Below the pieces are notes generated by a model, which worked only from the letters and a program-made list of their open reading frames with translations, was not told the origin of the DNA and searched no databases. A program made the translations under genes and the position numbers. A stretch of DNA of 64,000 nt, taken from contig NC_088712.1 of assembly GCF_963576615.1 (NCBI RefSeq), positions 58,154,300-58,218,299 on the forward strand. Reading direction: 5' to 3'. Shown one piece after another: positions 1-11,960 of this stretch. The stretch's first letter is position 1. Each line of letters opens with the position of its first letter. The stretch is from Watersipora subatra. Lineage: Eukaryota; Bryozoa; Gymnolaemata; Cheilostomatida; Watersiporidae.

Positions 1-784
1 CAAAATTTTGAAAACTTCAATCATAATCCAGTAGAGCTAATACAGGATATCAACAAAAAGTTTAACTTTCAAATTATCGCAAGTCGGCGTAAATGATATA
101 ACCAAGTGTTGGGACATTACAATGGACAACCAGTGAATTAAACTTTTCAGGACAAATAGATTTGTCTTTCACGCTATCGAGTATGTCACATCCTAGAGGA
201 ACGTACTGAAAAGCACATTGTATGTTGATGCTATTTACCACACGGAAAGGGATTTTTATGGGATCTACATGCGGGTATGCGCTTTTCCACTCATGTCCAT
301 CTGTGGGGCCAATAACAAATCCAGGGCATATGCTATGTCAGTGATAGTAAGCACTGAATAATACCCATTTTTGATACCGTTTGGCATCATCAAAAATACC
401 AGTATGTTTGTAACTGAGCCATATGGGCGTTTTTGTGCAGTTTTATACATTTGTCATTGCTTTACCAACATTGAGAAACACTCGAAATTTGGCTGGGCAG
501 TATTTTTTAAAAGTATAGTATTTCTAATTGTTCTTTGTGGGGCAAATCACCAATGATGCGATCCATTTCTCACTCATGATCTAGGCCACATCGATGTTGC
601 AAATTGTTTCAAAGGTGTCTAAGAAAGTGTTATACTTTGTTTCAGTAGAGTTTGTTTGATATATTGAGTGCTAGTTGGTGTTAACAAGATCAGAAATAAA
701 AGCTTGTTTGTCATAGGTTTTCGAAAGAGCGGTGATACGAACGATTGCCTGAGAATTGTGGTCTGAAGTTGGTGGGGTGCAGAG
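1..784. other. Non-coding, nothing recognised
   Basis: No exon, RNA gene or element boundary is visible; short frames lack coding character. Confidence 0.5.
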
Positions 785-1751
785 TAGTGCTGGGACGATA
801 TCAAAAATTCGTTTCGGTACGATATAATGGCGTAGTCAACCGATATATCGAAATATCGGTTATGTTATTCGGAGTTGTCTTATCTGTCAGAAAACGCTGC
901 CATGGGAAAACAACTTTCTAATGAATCCATGTACCAGTATAATTCTTTGAAGAACGGGTATCAAATAGAGTAGAATATAATTCGTTTTTCATGACGTCGT
1001 TCTATCGTTGTCCGCCATATTTATGGAAAACTATCGTTAAAAACATGAAGCTTCTGCAATTAATTATTGCAAACAATGCTTTTGTTTGGAAATTTTTTAT
1101 TGTAGTATCTAAACAACATCAAAAACTACTATTAATCATGTAAACATCAACGGTACTTACACAGTCAGATGGTACAGACCATATTATTGTCATCAAATTA
1201 TTAATAACAATCAATCTTGCCACAATCAATACTCATAGAAGATCTATTCCTCAGACCTGAACTTTTGTATATAGTATCATCAATTTATTTTTGTAAAAGT
1301 TATCCTGCATTACTTATTTGAAGTCATCATCTCATGTAAATTTTCTTTTAATTTTTACACCAATAATCTCAAACTAAGCATGAATTGTTCACTACTATCT
1401 TGCATTCAGGATACTTTCACAGTTTCCATTTTATTTGATAATATGCCTGGAAATGGAGGCTTTTTGTTACTTTGTTATCAGCAAAATTAATTTTTACTAA
1501 CTAACATACTTTTAATCAAGAGAATGACGATAGTTTTCTACAAAGATGGCGGCTTTTTAATAGACGAGCGCATATGCAAACAGAGCAATGACGTCAAAAA
1601 CTCGATGTACAGTGTATCTATATTATCGTCGATATCGTCAAATATCGACGATATCCAATATTTCGATATGGGCAAAAAGCACTCGGTACGGTCAGTATCA
1701 AAAAGTGATATCAATGATATACCGAAATATCGTAATATCGTCCCAGCACTA
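785..1751. mobile_element. hAT-like non-autonomous DNA transposon
   Basis: The ends tagtgctgggacgatat (785) and its inverted copy finishing at 1751 match over 17 bp. Subterminal DNA at both ends is rich in the palindromic word cgatat/atatcg, a typical subterminal binding pattern. No transposase is inside. An 8-bp target duplication is not visible, so one flank may be altered. Confidence 0.65.
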
Positions 1752-2640
1752 GTTCTACCACAACAAAAAATTAGTTATAATTAGTTTGTTCATTCCAAAT
1801 AGCTACACAGGTAATTCTAGTATGTATGATAGTCTTTTGAATGTTAGGTTTAAGTAAAAATTAAAAACTTGACAAACACTTTTGTAGCGGATTCCACTGA
1901 AATTTTGCAACAGCTGAAACTGTTGTGCTGTGTACAACCATACCTGTTTACTTTACAAGCATGCAATCACGCTTCCACCTAATACCTATCATACCCATCA
2001 CACTGTCAACTTATTTTCATTACGAAATGTTATTGGCAGCAAGGTGCAAAGTACAAATATCACTATAATCACATCATCGTAAACAATTCTAAGCACAGCG
2101 CAGTTGACCACAGAATATGATTCAGGCAGTGTTTTGTCAGCATTTGCAAAATAGAAAAGACTCGTTTGACGATGATTCCGCAGGAAGTTATCTGAACCTT
2201 CTGCTTGGAGATTGGCTGGGGTTGGTGGCCCAGGTTCGATAACCAATGAGACAAAACCCTTGTTTTTTTGTTTTGTTTTTGTTTACTGAATTCTCCCTGA
2301 AGCTCTTGTAGATGGTAAGCTCTCCTGGTCAGTAGGCATCAATATCTTCAGCTGATCACCAGCATTTTATTTCACTCTTACATATATTGAGTGGTTACAT
2401 TTAATTAAGTTAGTCTACTCACCAACAACTATTTACTTAGTGCAAGCCAAGGAGAACAAAAGGTTCGTTTTATTTTGTTTATCAATGGATTATTTCTCGT
2501 CTTGTCACTGCTTTTGGGAAAATTGTTGAGATCTGATTTTTGCTGCTATAATCTTTGCTTACTTCAATTATCATTTATGTCTCAATTTATATTCTAGCAT
2601 CATGATTTGTGTTATATTCATGTTAACCATTTTCTTATAG
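1752..2640. other. Non-coding before the candidate exon
   Basis: A short minus-strand frame around 2000-2250 (GHQPQPISKQKVQ) has the look of a transposon scrap but is too short to assign. Confidence 0.4.
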
Positions 2641-2848
2641 ACTTCACGTTGCTGACTCTAATAGGAAAATACAATATAGAAACAGCGTCAATCAACAAAC
2701 AAATCAAGCTGCTTCTTATTGTTATATATTGGATAGCATCAGTAAAGTTCCACGCTCTCCAATTAAGCTTGCAGGGTGTCTAGCAGACCCAAACTGCTAT
2801 AACTTTCATTGTAACAATAACCGTGTAAATACAACAGTTATACCGAAG
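2641..2848 (+). CDS. Candidate cysteine-rich exon, weakly IL-17-like (partial gene)
   Basis: A strong acceptor (tttcttatag, ending 2640) precedes a 208-nt open stretch ending before gtacgc at 2849. The reading frame starting at 2642 is open for the whole exon and gives 69 residues with four cysteines, including SYCYILDS, SPIKLAGC, DPNCYNFHC and NTTVIPK. The spacing Y-I-L-D, ten residues, I-x-x-A-x-C matches the core of IL-17 cytokines, but the usual Trp and the Arg-x-Pro order are absent. Read through without splicing, the frame stops about nine codons later. I find no convincing first or last exon nearby; the hAT element at 3290 lies downstream. It could instead be another small secreted protein or a chance frame. 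Confidence 0.35.
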
Positions 2849-3491
2849 GTACGCATTGCTTTTCAGTGTTCAGTTTAACAAGTGGCAAGATTGTCTTTTT
2901 TCAATCATCAATGGTACCTTGGTTGTCAAGTCGGGTGAAACAACAATCAACATAGACTCGAGCTGTTTTGGGAAAGCTTTCTCAATGACTTTTTGAGTGA
3001 GTAAAAGTGGAAGTTCTTTGTGCGAAACAGGGGCCCGTATTACTTGGTTATAACAATAAATATGAATAATTATTCACAATGCTATGTACAGTGTCAACGC
3101 TAAACATAGATAGAAAAGGTCACATCATGCTGGGACTACACTTTTGCTCTTTGTTGTGTTCAATTAAAACAATGTAGCGGTGACTAACATCAGACATGGC
3201 CTCTATGGTACAATAAATTCTAAATTCAATTTCTATTGTATTTTACTACTCATGAAGAAATTTGTTGTGATAGATATTAGTGGGTATTACAGAGCTGCTT
3301 TCAAATGACTTTTTTATGACTCAAATCATATCCGGCGAACTACAAATCAAATCCCCCACCCTTGTCAGCAGATTCGAAGCAAATCAAATCGAATCAGCCC
3401 AATAACGAATTCAAATCCTGAATCATTTGAGAATGATTTGAAATACTCTTTCAAATTCTTTGCTTAATTGTTGCGTAGTATGATCAATCTA

Positions 3492-3611
3492 CAGTATAGC
3501 TGTAGCGGCGTAGCCTGTACTCTTATCCATAGAACCTGAACCAGGGGGAAAGGGTAGGGGGTTTGCCCCCCTGCCCGTTTTGGGTTTTATGGATAGGAAT
3601 AGTATAGCTGT
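3492..3611. repeat. Short inverted-repeat insert between direct repeats
   Basis: agtatagctgta occurs at 3492-3503 and again at about 3600-3611. Between them, ttatccatagaacc is mirrored by ggttttatggataggaat around a G/C-rich centre. This looks like a small palindromic insertion with duplicated flank. Confidence 0.4.
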
Positions 3612-3895
3612 ATCTCTGTACCACTATATGTATTATGTATACTAAATTCATCACCGGATACGGTTTTGTTATTTGTTCTACGAGGTATGTTAAAACATCA
3701 TTGCAGAGCACATTATACCATTGGCTCGATACATCAATGAATGAGTGGAGTGCTATGTAACAGTTAATGGTCATGGCTGTCACTTTGCTTTTATTGAAGT
3801 TTTTAAGCAAGAATGTACAAATGTAAAAAAAACTTTAGATACTTGTTTAAAGTTACAAAATATAAGATACAAATATAAAATAAAACCTGAAAATA

Positions 3896-4182
3896 TTGGC
3901 GAGTGAAACACAGTTACTGAGGCTTAAACTTGAAATAAACGAAACTAAGCATTGAGCCTATAATTAACAGTTACATAATATTAACACATTTACTTAAATA
4001 CACTTGTTGCATTTTAGAAAAACTAGCTTGCGCAAGTTTTCAGATGTCAAGAGCTCCTGTGTGGCCTCATGATGAAGCCACTTTTAATAAAAACCCGTTC
4101 TAAGGGAGCTGATGAAGCTGGTACTAAAAAGACCTTCAGCGCCAGCTTACTAAGCCTCAGTAACTGTGTCTCACCTTGCCAA
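3896..4182. mobile_element. MITE nested in the hAT element
   Basis: Terminal inverted repeats of about 30 bp share acacagttactgaggctta; the left end begins ttggcgag and the right end finishes in cttgccaa. The length is 287 bp with no coding content. Confidence 0.6.
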
Positions 4183-6007
4183 CAGCTTAAGAGTGTTACA
4201 AGAAGATCTGCTTTTTGCCGTTAACTTTTCAATCTCCTGATTTACTGAATCCAGGTTGTACTAGCTAAAGGTGCTCTATTCAAAAAATCAGCAAACATAT
4301 CTTCATTATCACATATTTGTATTTGCTGAGTGCATGTGACTTCCTCTTTCTGTACATCGTCCTTTTTAATCGAAATCCCGTTTTAAGTATTATACTTCAC
4401 TTAGTAAGTAAGTGACTGTGTATAAATTATTATTAATTATATTATTATACATATAATAATGTATACATAAATGGTAATGTTAAAACTTTGTATGGTATAT
4501 AATTATTACATTTATTATACTTACTTGGATAGAATGTTATTGTTATGCTATTCATTTATAATTTAAAATAATAAATTAAATCAAAATTTTATTTAATATT
4601 ATTCTAATAAATTTGATATAACGAATAAAATTTTAATTTATTTTATTATTTAAATTCTACCCAGTTATAATATAATGCATATTTATATTCATGAACATTG
4701 TCATTACTGTGAATATTGAATGTGTCCGCGGCATGGAATAGTATTGTATAGAATATTATATATCATAATACTCTATTCATTCATGCATGCCGTAGGCACA
4801 GCACAAGTAATTTTTATTTTGACTAGTGACTGAGGTTAGAGTGAGATAGTCACAACCAATTTCTAGCAATCAAATAATTGACATCAAAGTATTCAATGCC
4901 AGCACCACAACTACAAACATGTCTTTTCCACAACTTACCAGAGCTGCTCATGTTGATTTCTTTTACACACACGACACGCGGTCTTTTTCTTTTTTCTGTA
5001 GAGGTACACGCACGCGGTTGCTTAGCCTCGTTATCGATGGTGCACATTTCTTGCCAAAGTTTGGGCTAAGTTCGCAAACATCGTAAAAATGTTTCGATCG
5101 GTTACAGAAGACAAGGCTATCGATAGCGATGTGGTTTGATTGATTTTTCAAATCAAGTCTTTAAATCAGCCCGAAACTTCAAATAACATCAAGTTACTTC
5201 CAAAACTTTTCAAATCAAATCACCATTTGTGTCAAATCAGTACAATATGGTTTGTTTCAAATATTCGAATATTCAAATCACCATGATTTGAGAGCAGCTC
5301 TGGGGAATTACTTATTAATTTACTTAGTTAAAATTTATCCAATACATTATTTTTAATCATATAATCATTTACTATTTATAGTAAAACAAAACACTAATGA
5401 CAACTACATTAATGAATAAATCCATAAAAGATGAGAAAGAAGAAATATCACTCAAATGAATTAATACAAATTATAAATAATATAATATATATATATATAT
5501 TCTTGTTTGAGCAGTTCTGGGATTGACTAGCAAACTTGAACTTACTTCGTTCTCTCTCTCTGGCCTAAACCCTAAACTTTGGTTCTGCTTAGCGCAGCTA
5601 ACTTTAGGTTGAATAAGCATCAGATCACGTCAGTCAGAAAGCTAGAAAACTTATCTACTCTATCTAATATAAATAATGAGAACAAACTCGTTTGAATGAC
5701 TGGGATGATGTTGATAGCTGGACAATATGGAATTTTTGTGTTCAAGAAAGCATGTGGGAAAAAATTTGAATGGCAGTAAAAACTTTAGTTCAATTGAATG
5801 TCCTCACTAATAAAAGTTCGCTTAAACATAGATATAGAATTTTATTTCAAACAATTGATAACATGTATTGACACTGGCGACATAAGGGTATGCCTTCGAT
5901 ACAAACTTTACCGAGATATAATTGTGTTCCAGGACTAGTTGAATGGCTGTTGATAAATCACATGGCAGATAACTTTTTCATTTACAGAAATAACTACATG
6001 AAATTTA

Positions 6008-6370
6008 AAATACATGTAACTCACACACATAGAAGTCACTATATTTAATATTTCTTGAAGCAGTCACCTTTGCATAACCCCACCGTCGTCGTGGATCATG
6101 ACCATCGGCACGTTCAGATTCATCACTATCGCTACCGGTTTCTGGCTCTACATCAAAAACATTGGCATCAATATCGCTTCCACTGAAACAAGATTCATCA
6201 GTTTCAACCACATAATCAGCAATATATTCTTCGTAGTTGGTTCTAGTAGCAATTTTTCGACGCAGTCGTTTCGTTTGACTTGCCATTGTTTCGTTTCGAT
6301 ATAGTTTTAGGCGTAGTAGTAGTTCGCGATAGAAGATGTTTCGGTGGTAGTTGATCGCCGTAGCGACCAT
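6008..6370 (-). CDS. Unrecognised acidic ORF, possible first exon
   Basis: Open frame of 121 codons with two candidate Mets (6370 and an internal one in ETMASQTK near 6286). From the second Met the product begins basic (KRLRRK), then is rich in Asp, Glu and Ser (VETDESCFSGSDID, GSDSDESERADG) and ends basic (DPRRRWGYAK). A donor-like AAG/gtgact follows RRRWGYAK, in phase 0, so the remaining codons may be intronic. The stretch has more GC than its surroundings. Acidic leaders like this precede some DNA transposases (piggyBac-like) as well as host genes, and I cannot assign a family. No downstream exon was found. Confidence 0.3.
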
Positions 6371-6939
6371 AAGAACTTTGTTCTTTTGTTAGGTTTGACT
6401 GATTATTATAGCGAATACAATAATATTATGTTTAGTAGTATAAAGCTAAAAGAATATTTGAAGAACTAAACAAATATAGCCAATAACAAAACGGCTGACT
6501 AATAGCGACTTTTGGGATTCCCCAAACGACATAAATGTCTCTTTGCTCAAAACTCTGGGAGAAATTAATGTCGCATCGCTTACGAAAGTGTTAACATTGC
6601 TTTAGCTTGTTAGAAGATGTTTAATAGGCTGAACGCCAAGAAAAAAGTGTGATTGTATCACAAGCTAGCGTTGGCACTGGGGTCAATTGTAAGCTAGGTG
6701 ACGATTATCGAAGTTATACAAAATTGACGATGTGCGCTATATAGCCAATGCCCTCAAAATGCCGTCGTTTTGGAGAAAAAATGCAAATTACTCTCGAAAC
6801 TGTTTGAATTTTTTTTTATTGAGGCAATAAATATGAAAAATAGTGTGATCCGCATAGTAGATTTACTATTTGAAAACCTACTCAGGGATTGTGGCAATTA
6901 GGGTTTAAAATTATTTGTACTTGAAAAACCGCCTACGAT

Positions 6940-7790
6940 TTGCATTCATACATTTTGCATGCATCCTTCACGCAGTTCACAATCTGTATAATTTCATCCA
7001 GTGTGCTCTGTAGTGATGCGGGGAGTGTTTTGGAAGCTAAAGCCTGGTGATGAACCATACAGTGTATTCCTTTTACTTGTGGTGTTTTTTTCCTTCACAA
7101 GAGCATGAAAGCGAGGCTTTGAGCCAATCATAGTTGGGGCAGTGTCAGTACAGCAACCATACAGTTTTGCTCAGTCAAGGTTTCCTGCTTCAAAGAACAC
7201 TTCTACTGCTCTGAGAACATCTGCCGCTTTTGTTGTTGTTTGAAGTGAGGTACAGAAAAGAAACTCCTTGAGTACATCAGTGTGCACATACCTTGCGAAA
7301 ACTAGCAGTTGTGAGCAGGAAGCAACATTTGTTGACTCATTCAGTTGGAATGAAAATAGGCCAAACGCAGCAGATTTGATCTCATCAACTACTTGAGTTT
7401 TTAAAGCTTCACTCAATTCACCAATCCTTCTCTGTTCCGTGTTATTTGACAGCGCAACGGATGCTAGCTTTGTTTCAGATTCTTTTCCCAGCACAATCTT
7501 AGCCATTTTCCGTGCACATGGTTTTCTCCGATTGTGTGTGGCGCAAGTTGTGGAGCGATTTAAAGAGAAACAACATATGAGGCATCTATGACTTTTTAAT
7601 TTGTTTAGCTGAATGACCCAAATGTTTCCAGTTTTATTTTTTTAATGCCTGCCCATGACGCTCAAAAATTATTTTTCTTTGACATGTGGCGCATGAACAA
7701 TCTGCAAGTGTCGCTTCAGCTTTGTAGGAATTATAGAATCATTTGATAGCACCTTTGTACAAAGCACACACTGTGGCCTTTCATCCCTAG
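6940..7790 (-). pseudogene. Broken hAT transposase, ZBED5/GTF2IRD2-like
   Basis: On the minus strand the pieces run in family order. First is a BED-type zinc finger (PQCVLCTKVLSND, then KLKRHLQIVHAPH) at about 7790-7680. A stop follows, then a longer open part (7506-7171) with QLNESTNVASCSQLLVFARY, the analogue of the LDESTDV segment of this group. Next comes GCCTDTAPTMIGSKPRFHAL and, after a frameshift, MVHHQALASKTLPASL. Stops and frameshifts show that it cannot encode a working transposase. An end-like motif (tttgggaaccactag) at about 8453-8467 may be one terminus; its partner was not found. Confidence 0.75.
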
Positions 7791-8951
7791 TCACTGTGGT
7801 AGAAATAAATTCATACAGTATGTAGAAGTCCTGATAATTTCTTTTCACTCATCTCGGCAAAATCTGGATTAATGAAATCACTGTAAAGTATTTTTAAATA
7901 GTACTAGCTTACTTGATGGCACAGCCCTAGTGTCCACTGAAACTATCAACACCTTGTTTCCTCCCAGTGCTGCACTGTTGGGACTTATCATGTTAGCCAG
8001 TGGTTACTTGATAGCATGCAAAGTCAGTTGTCATTGTCAGACCTGCCAACTCTCACGTACATGTAATTACCCTTTTTTCTCTCAATCATCTCACGAGCGT
8101 CTTTCGAATTCATCCTGTTTTTGAAAGAAATCCCCCTTTTATCAAAACTTTTCACCCTTTTGGTCCATCACACTCAATTTACCCTTTCTGAGGTTAGCAG
8201 GTCTGCTCAGCATCTTATTGGTGAAAGGAAGTGGAAAATTCCCAAAGTTATAGAAAGTATGATAAAACTATGAATCACAAGATAGTACACAATGTAATAA
8301 ACACCCAGTTTATTAACAACAACATACAGCATGTAACTATTACGCACAGCTTTGCAAATACAATGTATCAGAAAAAATTTATAATTAAGGCCGAAATTCC
8401 CCCTCCTAAAATTGAAAATGAAAATTTCCCTCTTATGGGGAATTCCCACCATTTGGGAACCACTAGTTTAGAATGTATAAAGGTTTGTCAGTTTTCCATC
8501 TTTTGCGCTGGAATCAAGCTTGGTTTCTGTGTTAGCTATTATGTCAGGAGTGGGTATAGACCGAAAGATTTAATTTGTGTGTTCTGCTTAAACCGTTGGC
8601 ATTCTAGGTTATACATTTTATGGAGTTTAACATTCTCTTCTCTTTTTGCGTAGATCATATGCTTCTGCTCGTTCTTCTTTGGTCATGTCATTGGTGGCAA
8701 AAATTTGGGGCTTCAGTTGGTTTGGGTGGAGACCTCTTAGGAAATCACACTTGTTTATTTCAGATTTAAATAACACGGCTGATGTGGACAATGTTTGTCT
8801 CAGGTATTCTTAGTTCTGTCATTAACTCAAAGACAGTCTCTTAACAGATTTGCCCTCAACTTCATCGATGTTATGGACAATAGCAAACAGTTTAAGGCTC
8901 TTTTTTTCTTTGGTCTTACGTTGGTCCAAGTGTGATGGTAATTGTCAAACT

Positions 8952-9054
8952 TGCTGCCACTTTAGTGCTAGATGTTGAAAGAATGTTCTTGTATAACTTT
9001 AATTCGTTGGTGGTTCGGTAATAAGTTATTATTGAGGATTAAACTTCTGACAAT
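8952..9054. repeat. Direct repeat, copy A
   Basis: About 100 bp nearly identical to 9550-9650, sharing gatgttgaaagaatgttctt and ggttcggtaataagttat. It overlaps the 3' end of the gag fragment, while copy B lies just 5' of the gag start. Read on the minus strand, both copies run on into similar sequence around the gag start, so this looks like a tandem duplication or recombination product. Confidence 0.7.
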
Positions 9055-9557
9055 GTAGGCAGTTGATGTAGGCAGTCTTTTCATGATCATGGCTATGACC
9101 AAATTATCAATGATATTTTCTCCAGCAGACTGTAGGCCTGCTGAATAATTCTCAGCATGGATCAGGTAGTCAGTAATGTCTTCTGTCTCATTCATCTTTA
9201 TAGTTGTGAGTTGTTCATAGAGTGTTAGGACTCAAGGTTTCTGTGTGCTGGCATAGTGTGCTTTAAGAATTTGGAAAGATTTCCTTCCATCGTCTCTAGC
9301 ATCTCTCATAAGTTGTAGTAATTTTTCATCAAGAACTTGTACTAATTCAGCATAGGCACGCTTGTTCTTTTTGTTGAAGTCAGTAACATTTTCTACACCT
9401 TCTTCTTTAGACAATATGGCTGTAAGTACACCTTCATTTTGAGTGTGTAAGTATGGGATGAATCGTGTTTCCCAGATTGAGAAATTATTTGGGTCGCCAT
9501 CAAAGTGAAGTCTGTTTCTGAAGCGCTGGGCCCATAACCTGTCGAACTTGTTGCCAT
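8968..9557 (-). pseudogene. Broken gag of a Copia-type LTR retrotransposon (UBN2-like)
   Basis: From the ATG at 9557 the minus strand encodes a UBN2-type gag: RLWAQRFRNRLHFDGD, NNFSIWETRFIPYL, VQVLDEKLLQLMRDARDD, FQILKAHYASTQKP, LTLYEQLTTIKMNET and ENIIDNLVIAMIMKRLP. A one-base frameshift lies between the first codons and RLWAQ, and a TGA replaces a codon just after STQKP. After MKRLPTS the frame leaves the family sequence and runs into a copy of the direct repeat described separately. No protease, integrase or reverse transcriptase follows. It is an old, truncated fragment. Confidence 0.7.
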
Positions 9558-9650
9558 ACTAGTTCTAGATGTTGAAAGAATGTTCTTGTATAACTTTAAT
9601 TTGTTGATGGTTCGGTAATAAGTTATTATTGAGGTTTAAACTTCTGATTA
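9550..9650. repeat. Direct repeat, copy B (leader of the gag fragment)
   Basis: Partner of 8952-9054, about 600 bp apart in the same orientation. On the minus strand it sits immediately upstream of the gag ATG at 9557, so it is probably the element's 5' leader. Confidence 0.7.
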
Positions 9651-9659
9651 AATTGTATT

Positions 9660-11960
9660 CACGCAATATTCTTCCATCATCGTAAAACGGATATAGAAAA
9701 AACAAGGAATTGTGGTAATGCAAAGCTATCGTCCTCGAATAAAAATGATATGCAAAACTATGCTTGTTCTAGAAAAATTGGAAAAACTAATAGTATTTGG
9801 TGATTGTCTTATCAATGCACAAGAGTGGAAAATTCTGAATAATATCAACATAGTCTGCTTATTACAATCACAATTAGAGTGAAGGTGTAAATTGTCTGTT
9901 CAACAGTAATAGTTTCAAGTAATTTTTTAGTTGTTTCCTTAGCTGCTGTCGCTGTAGCAGAGACACTGCCCATAGCTTCAGCATAGGAAGTTTTATAGTG
10001 ATAATCATCCACCAAATGCTATAATATTCATGAACGAGTGACATAAACGAACCACACTTATATTGCATGCAGAAACAAAAATTAAAGTTTTTAAAACAAA
10101 AAAATGTCCATCATTTCCTCGGATAGCTGCGTTCTGATTGTTGCTTTCGATGTAACAAACATATTCTGGTTGTCCCAAACCTTCCACAATGTTTTCTGAA
10201 CTTAACTCTTCTTTTGCACTGCTGAACTAATCATTAGTGTTCGAGCTATTTTTTGGCAGACCAAGATAACTTGCATTTGTAGCCTTGCAACGATCAAAAT
10301 ACGCAAGTTAGCTCGCGACGGTTGTGACTGAGTTGAGCATTACACAAAAATATTCATTATTAAAAGCAGACTGCACTTTACAAAATAGCAAAAACTGAGT
10401 TTTAAAATTCATAATTAAATATACCGACTGTCATGAGAAAATTCCTTTTGTAGTATGTGCGAAGGACAAGCAATGATATTAGGCTATTACATTTTGGTGA
10501 AAAGTTGCGAATATACAAGCCAAAGTTTTGGCAAAATATTGCATCTTGCCATCTATCATTTTTGTTCAGCTCCTGAAATTAAGAATTATCGGATTTTGAA
10601 AAAAAATTTTGAAAGTTTGTGTTCCTTTTCCATAGTTTTAGTTTGTATCTCTATTTATTTTACAATACTTAGCAAGTCATCAACATCTGCTACCAACTAT
10701 ATCCATAAGGGATGTGGATAAAGATCATGTATAAATTATTATTTGGTCCCAATTTTTTTTCAATTGTTCTCAATATGAGGCTTGCGCATCTTTAATGTAA
10801 CAGTGAGTCAAAAAAGTACCCTATTGTTTCACCAAAAAATCGAGGAACTCTCTAACTGAACTCAAAAGTTACTTTGACTAGCTAATAATGAGCCGTCACG
10901 CCGTCACGGTAATGAGTTACGCTGGCTGTATTCTGGAGCTGTATGTTTATACACAAGGACGGCCATGGTGTAAGTAACTTTAAGAGCCATGGCAAACATG
11001 TAATTGGTGAATGATCAAAGGGTGAACTGATCTCGGAGTGAACTGAAGCTGGCGTGAATAGTGCTCTAGTAAGATTCAGTTTGGGAGTAATATGTGCTCG
11101 ATAAAGATTCTACCTTATGAGGTTATTACTGTACAGAAAGATGAATCAACATTACATAACATTATTCTCGAACTAGCTATAATATAACCCTGTTTAAAAT
11201 TTTCTGGACTAAAAAGTGACTAATAGATGTTATAGCAGTTTTAACTGGTCTGCTACTACCGCAAGCTGCTGACTGGAGCGTGAAACTTCACTTATGGATA
11301 TTTGTTCAGAGAAAGTTATGTTTCTTCATTTACTTGTATATATAGTTCCAACTTCCACACAAATAGCTCTGAATTAAACGTCGTGAAATCTACAAAATTA
11401 TGGATTTAAGATATAAGATGAGTCCACGCAACAATATGTGATATGAAATTGATATACAAGCATACGAAATGTATTGTATAACATAGTAAATAACTTCTCA
11501 CGAAGAATAATAACCGATGTATGACATGAATGTTCGTAAATAGTTGAATAACAATAGAAGTAACAATAAAACAAACCTTTTAGCTCTTGTTTAGTAGCTT
11601 TGTCTATATTGTGGACTATTATTTCAGATGTACTTGTGAATATCAATACAGTATTGCAAGCGCTTCCTTTTCTGATGGCTGCATTCAAACTACTGCTCCA
11701 ATAACCAGTGTTACTAAACTATTTTTGTTTGCAAAAAAAGAAGTTATTTACTTGTTCCTAGTTGGGCTGCGGAGGTGGCACCATTGAATTTAGACCAATT
11801 CCCACTTGGGTGGCAGCCACATGATGGTTTTGGAAGACTCCTATCTATACAAAGGAAAACATCAGAATAGCTCTTTTTAATGAGTTGTCAGTACAGCTGT
11901 GGCTACGGCTTGTAATAGACTAAAAAATAACAATGCAGTTCACTACAGATGTAATAGATA
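9660..11960. other. Non-coding, unassigned
   Basis: No gene or complete element recognised. Minus-strand frames at 9874-10187 contain a helical-looking stretch (AKETTKKLLETITVEQ) without any family match. Confidence 0.4.

Larger units (their letters stand above)
3290..5302. mobile_element. hAT-like DNA transposon with 8-bp target duplication
   Basis: Begins cagagctgctttcaaat and ends in the inverted form (tttgagagcagctctg). Flanks gggtatta (3282-3289) and gggaatta (5303-5310) match at 7 of 8 bases, the length expected for hAT. Subterminal regions at both ends repeat caaatca many times. No recognisable transposase remains. A smaller inverted-repeat element sits inside at 3896-4182. Confidence 0.75.

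Noticed and set aside
8231..8653. 140-codon + strand ORF
   Set aside because: Crosses a hAT-like terminus (tttgggaaccactag) and lacks any recognisable domain.
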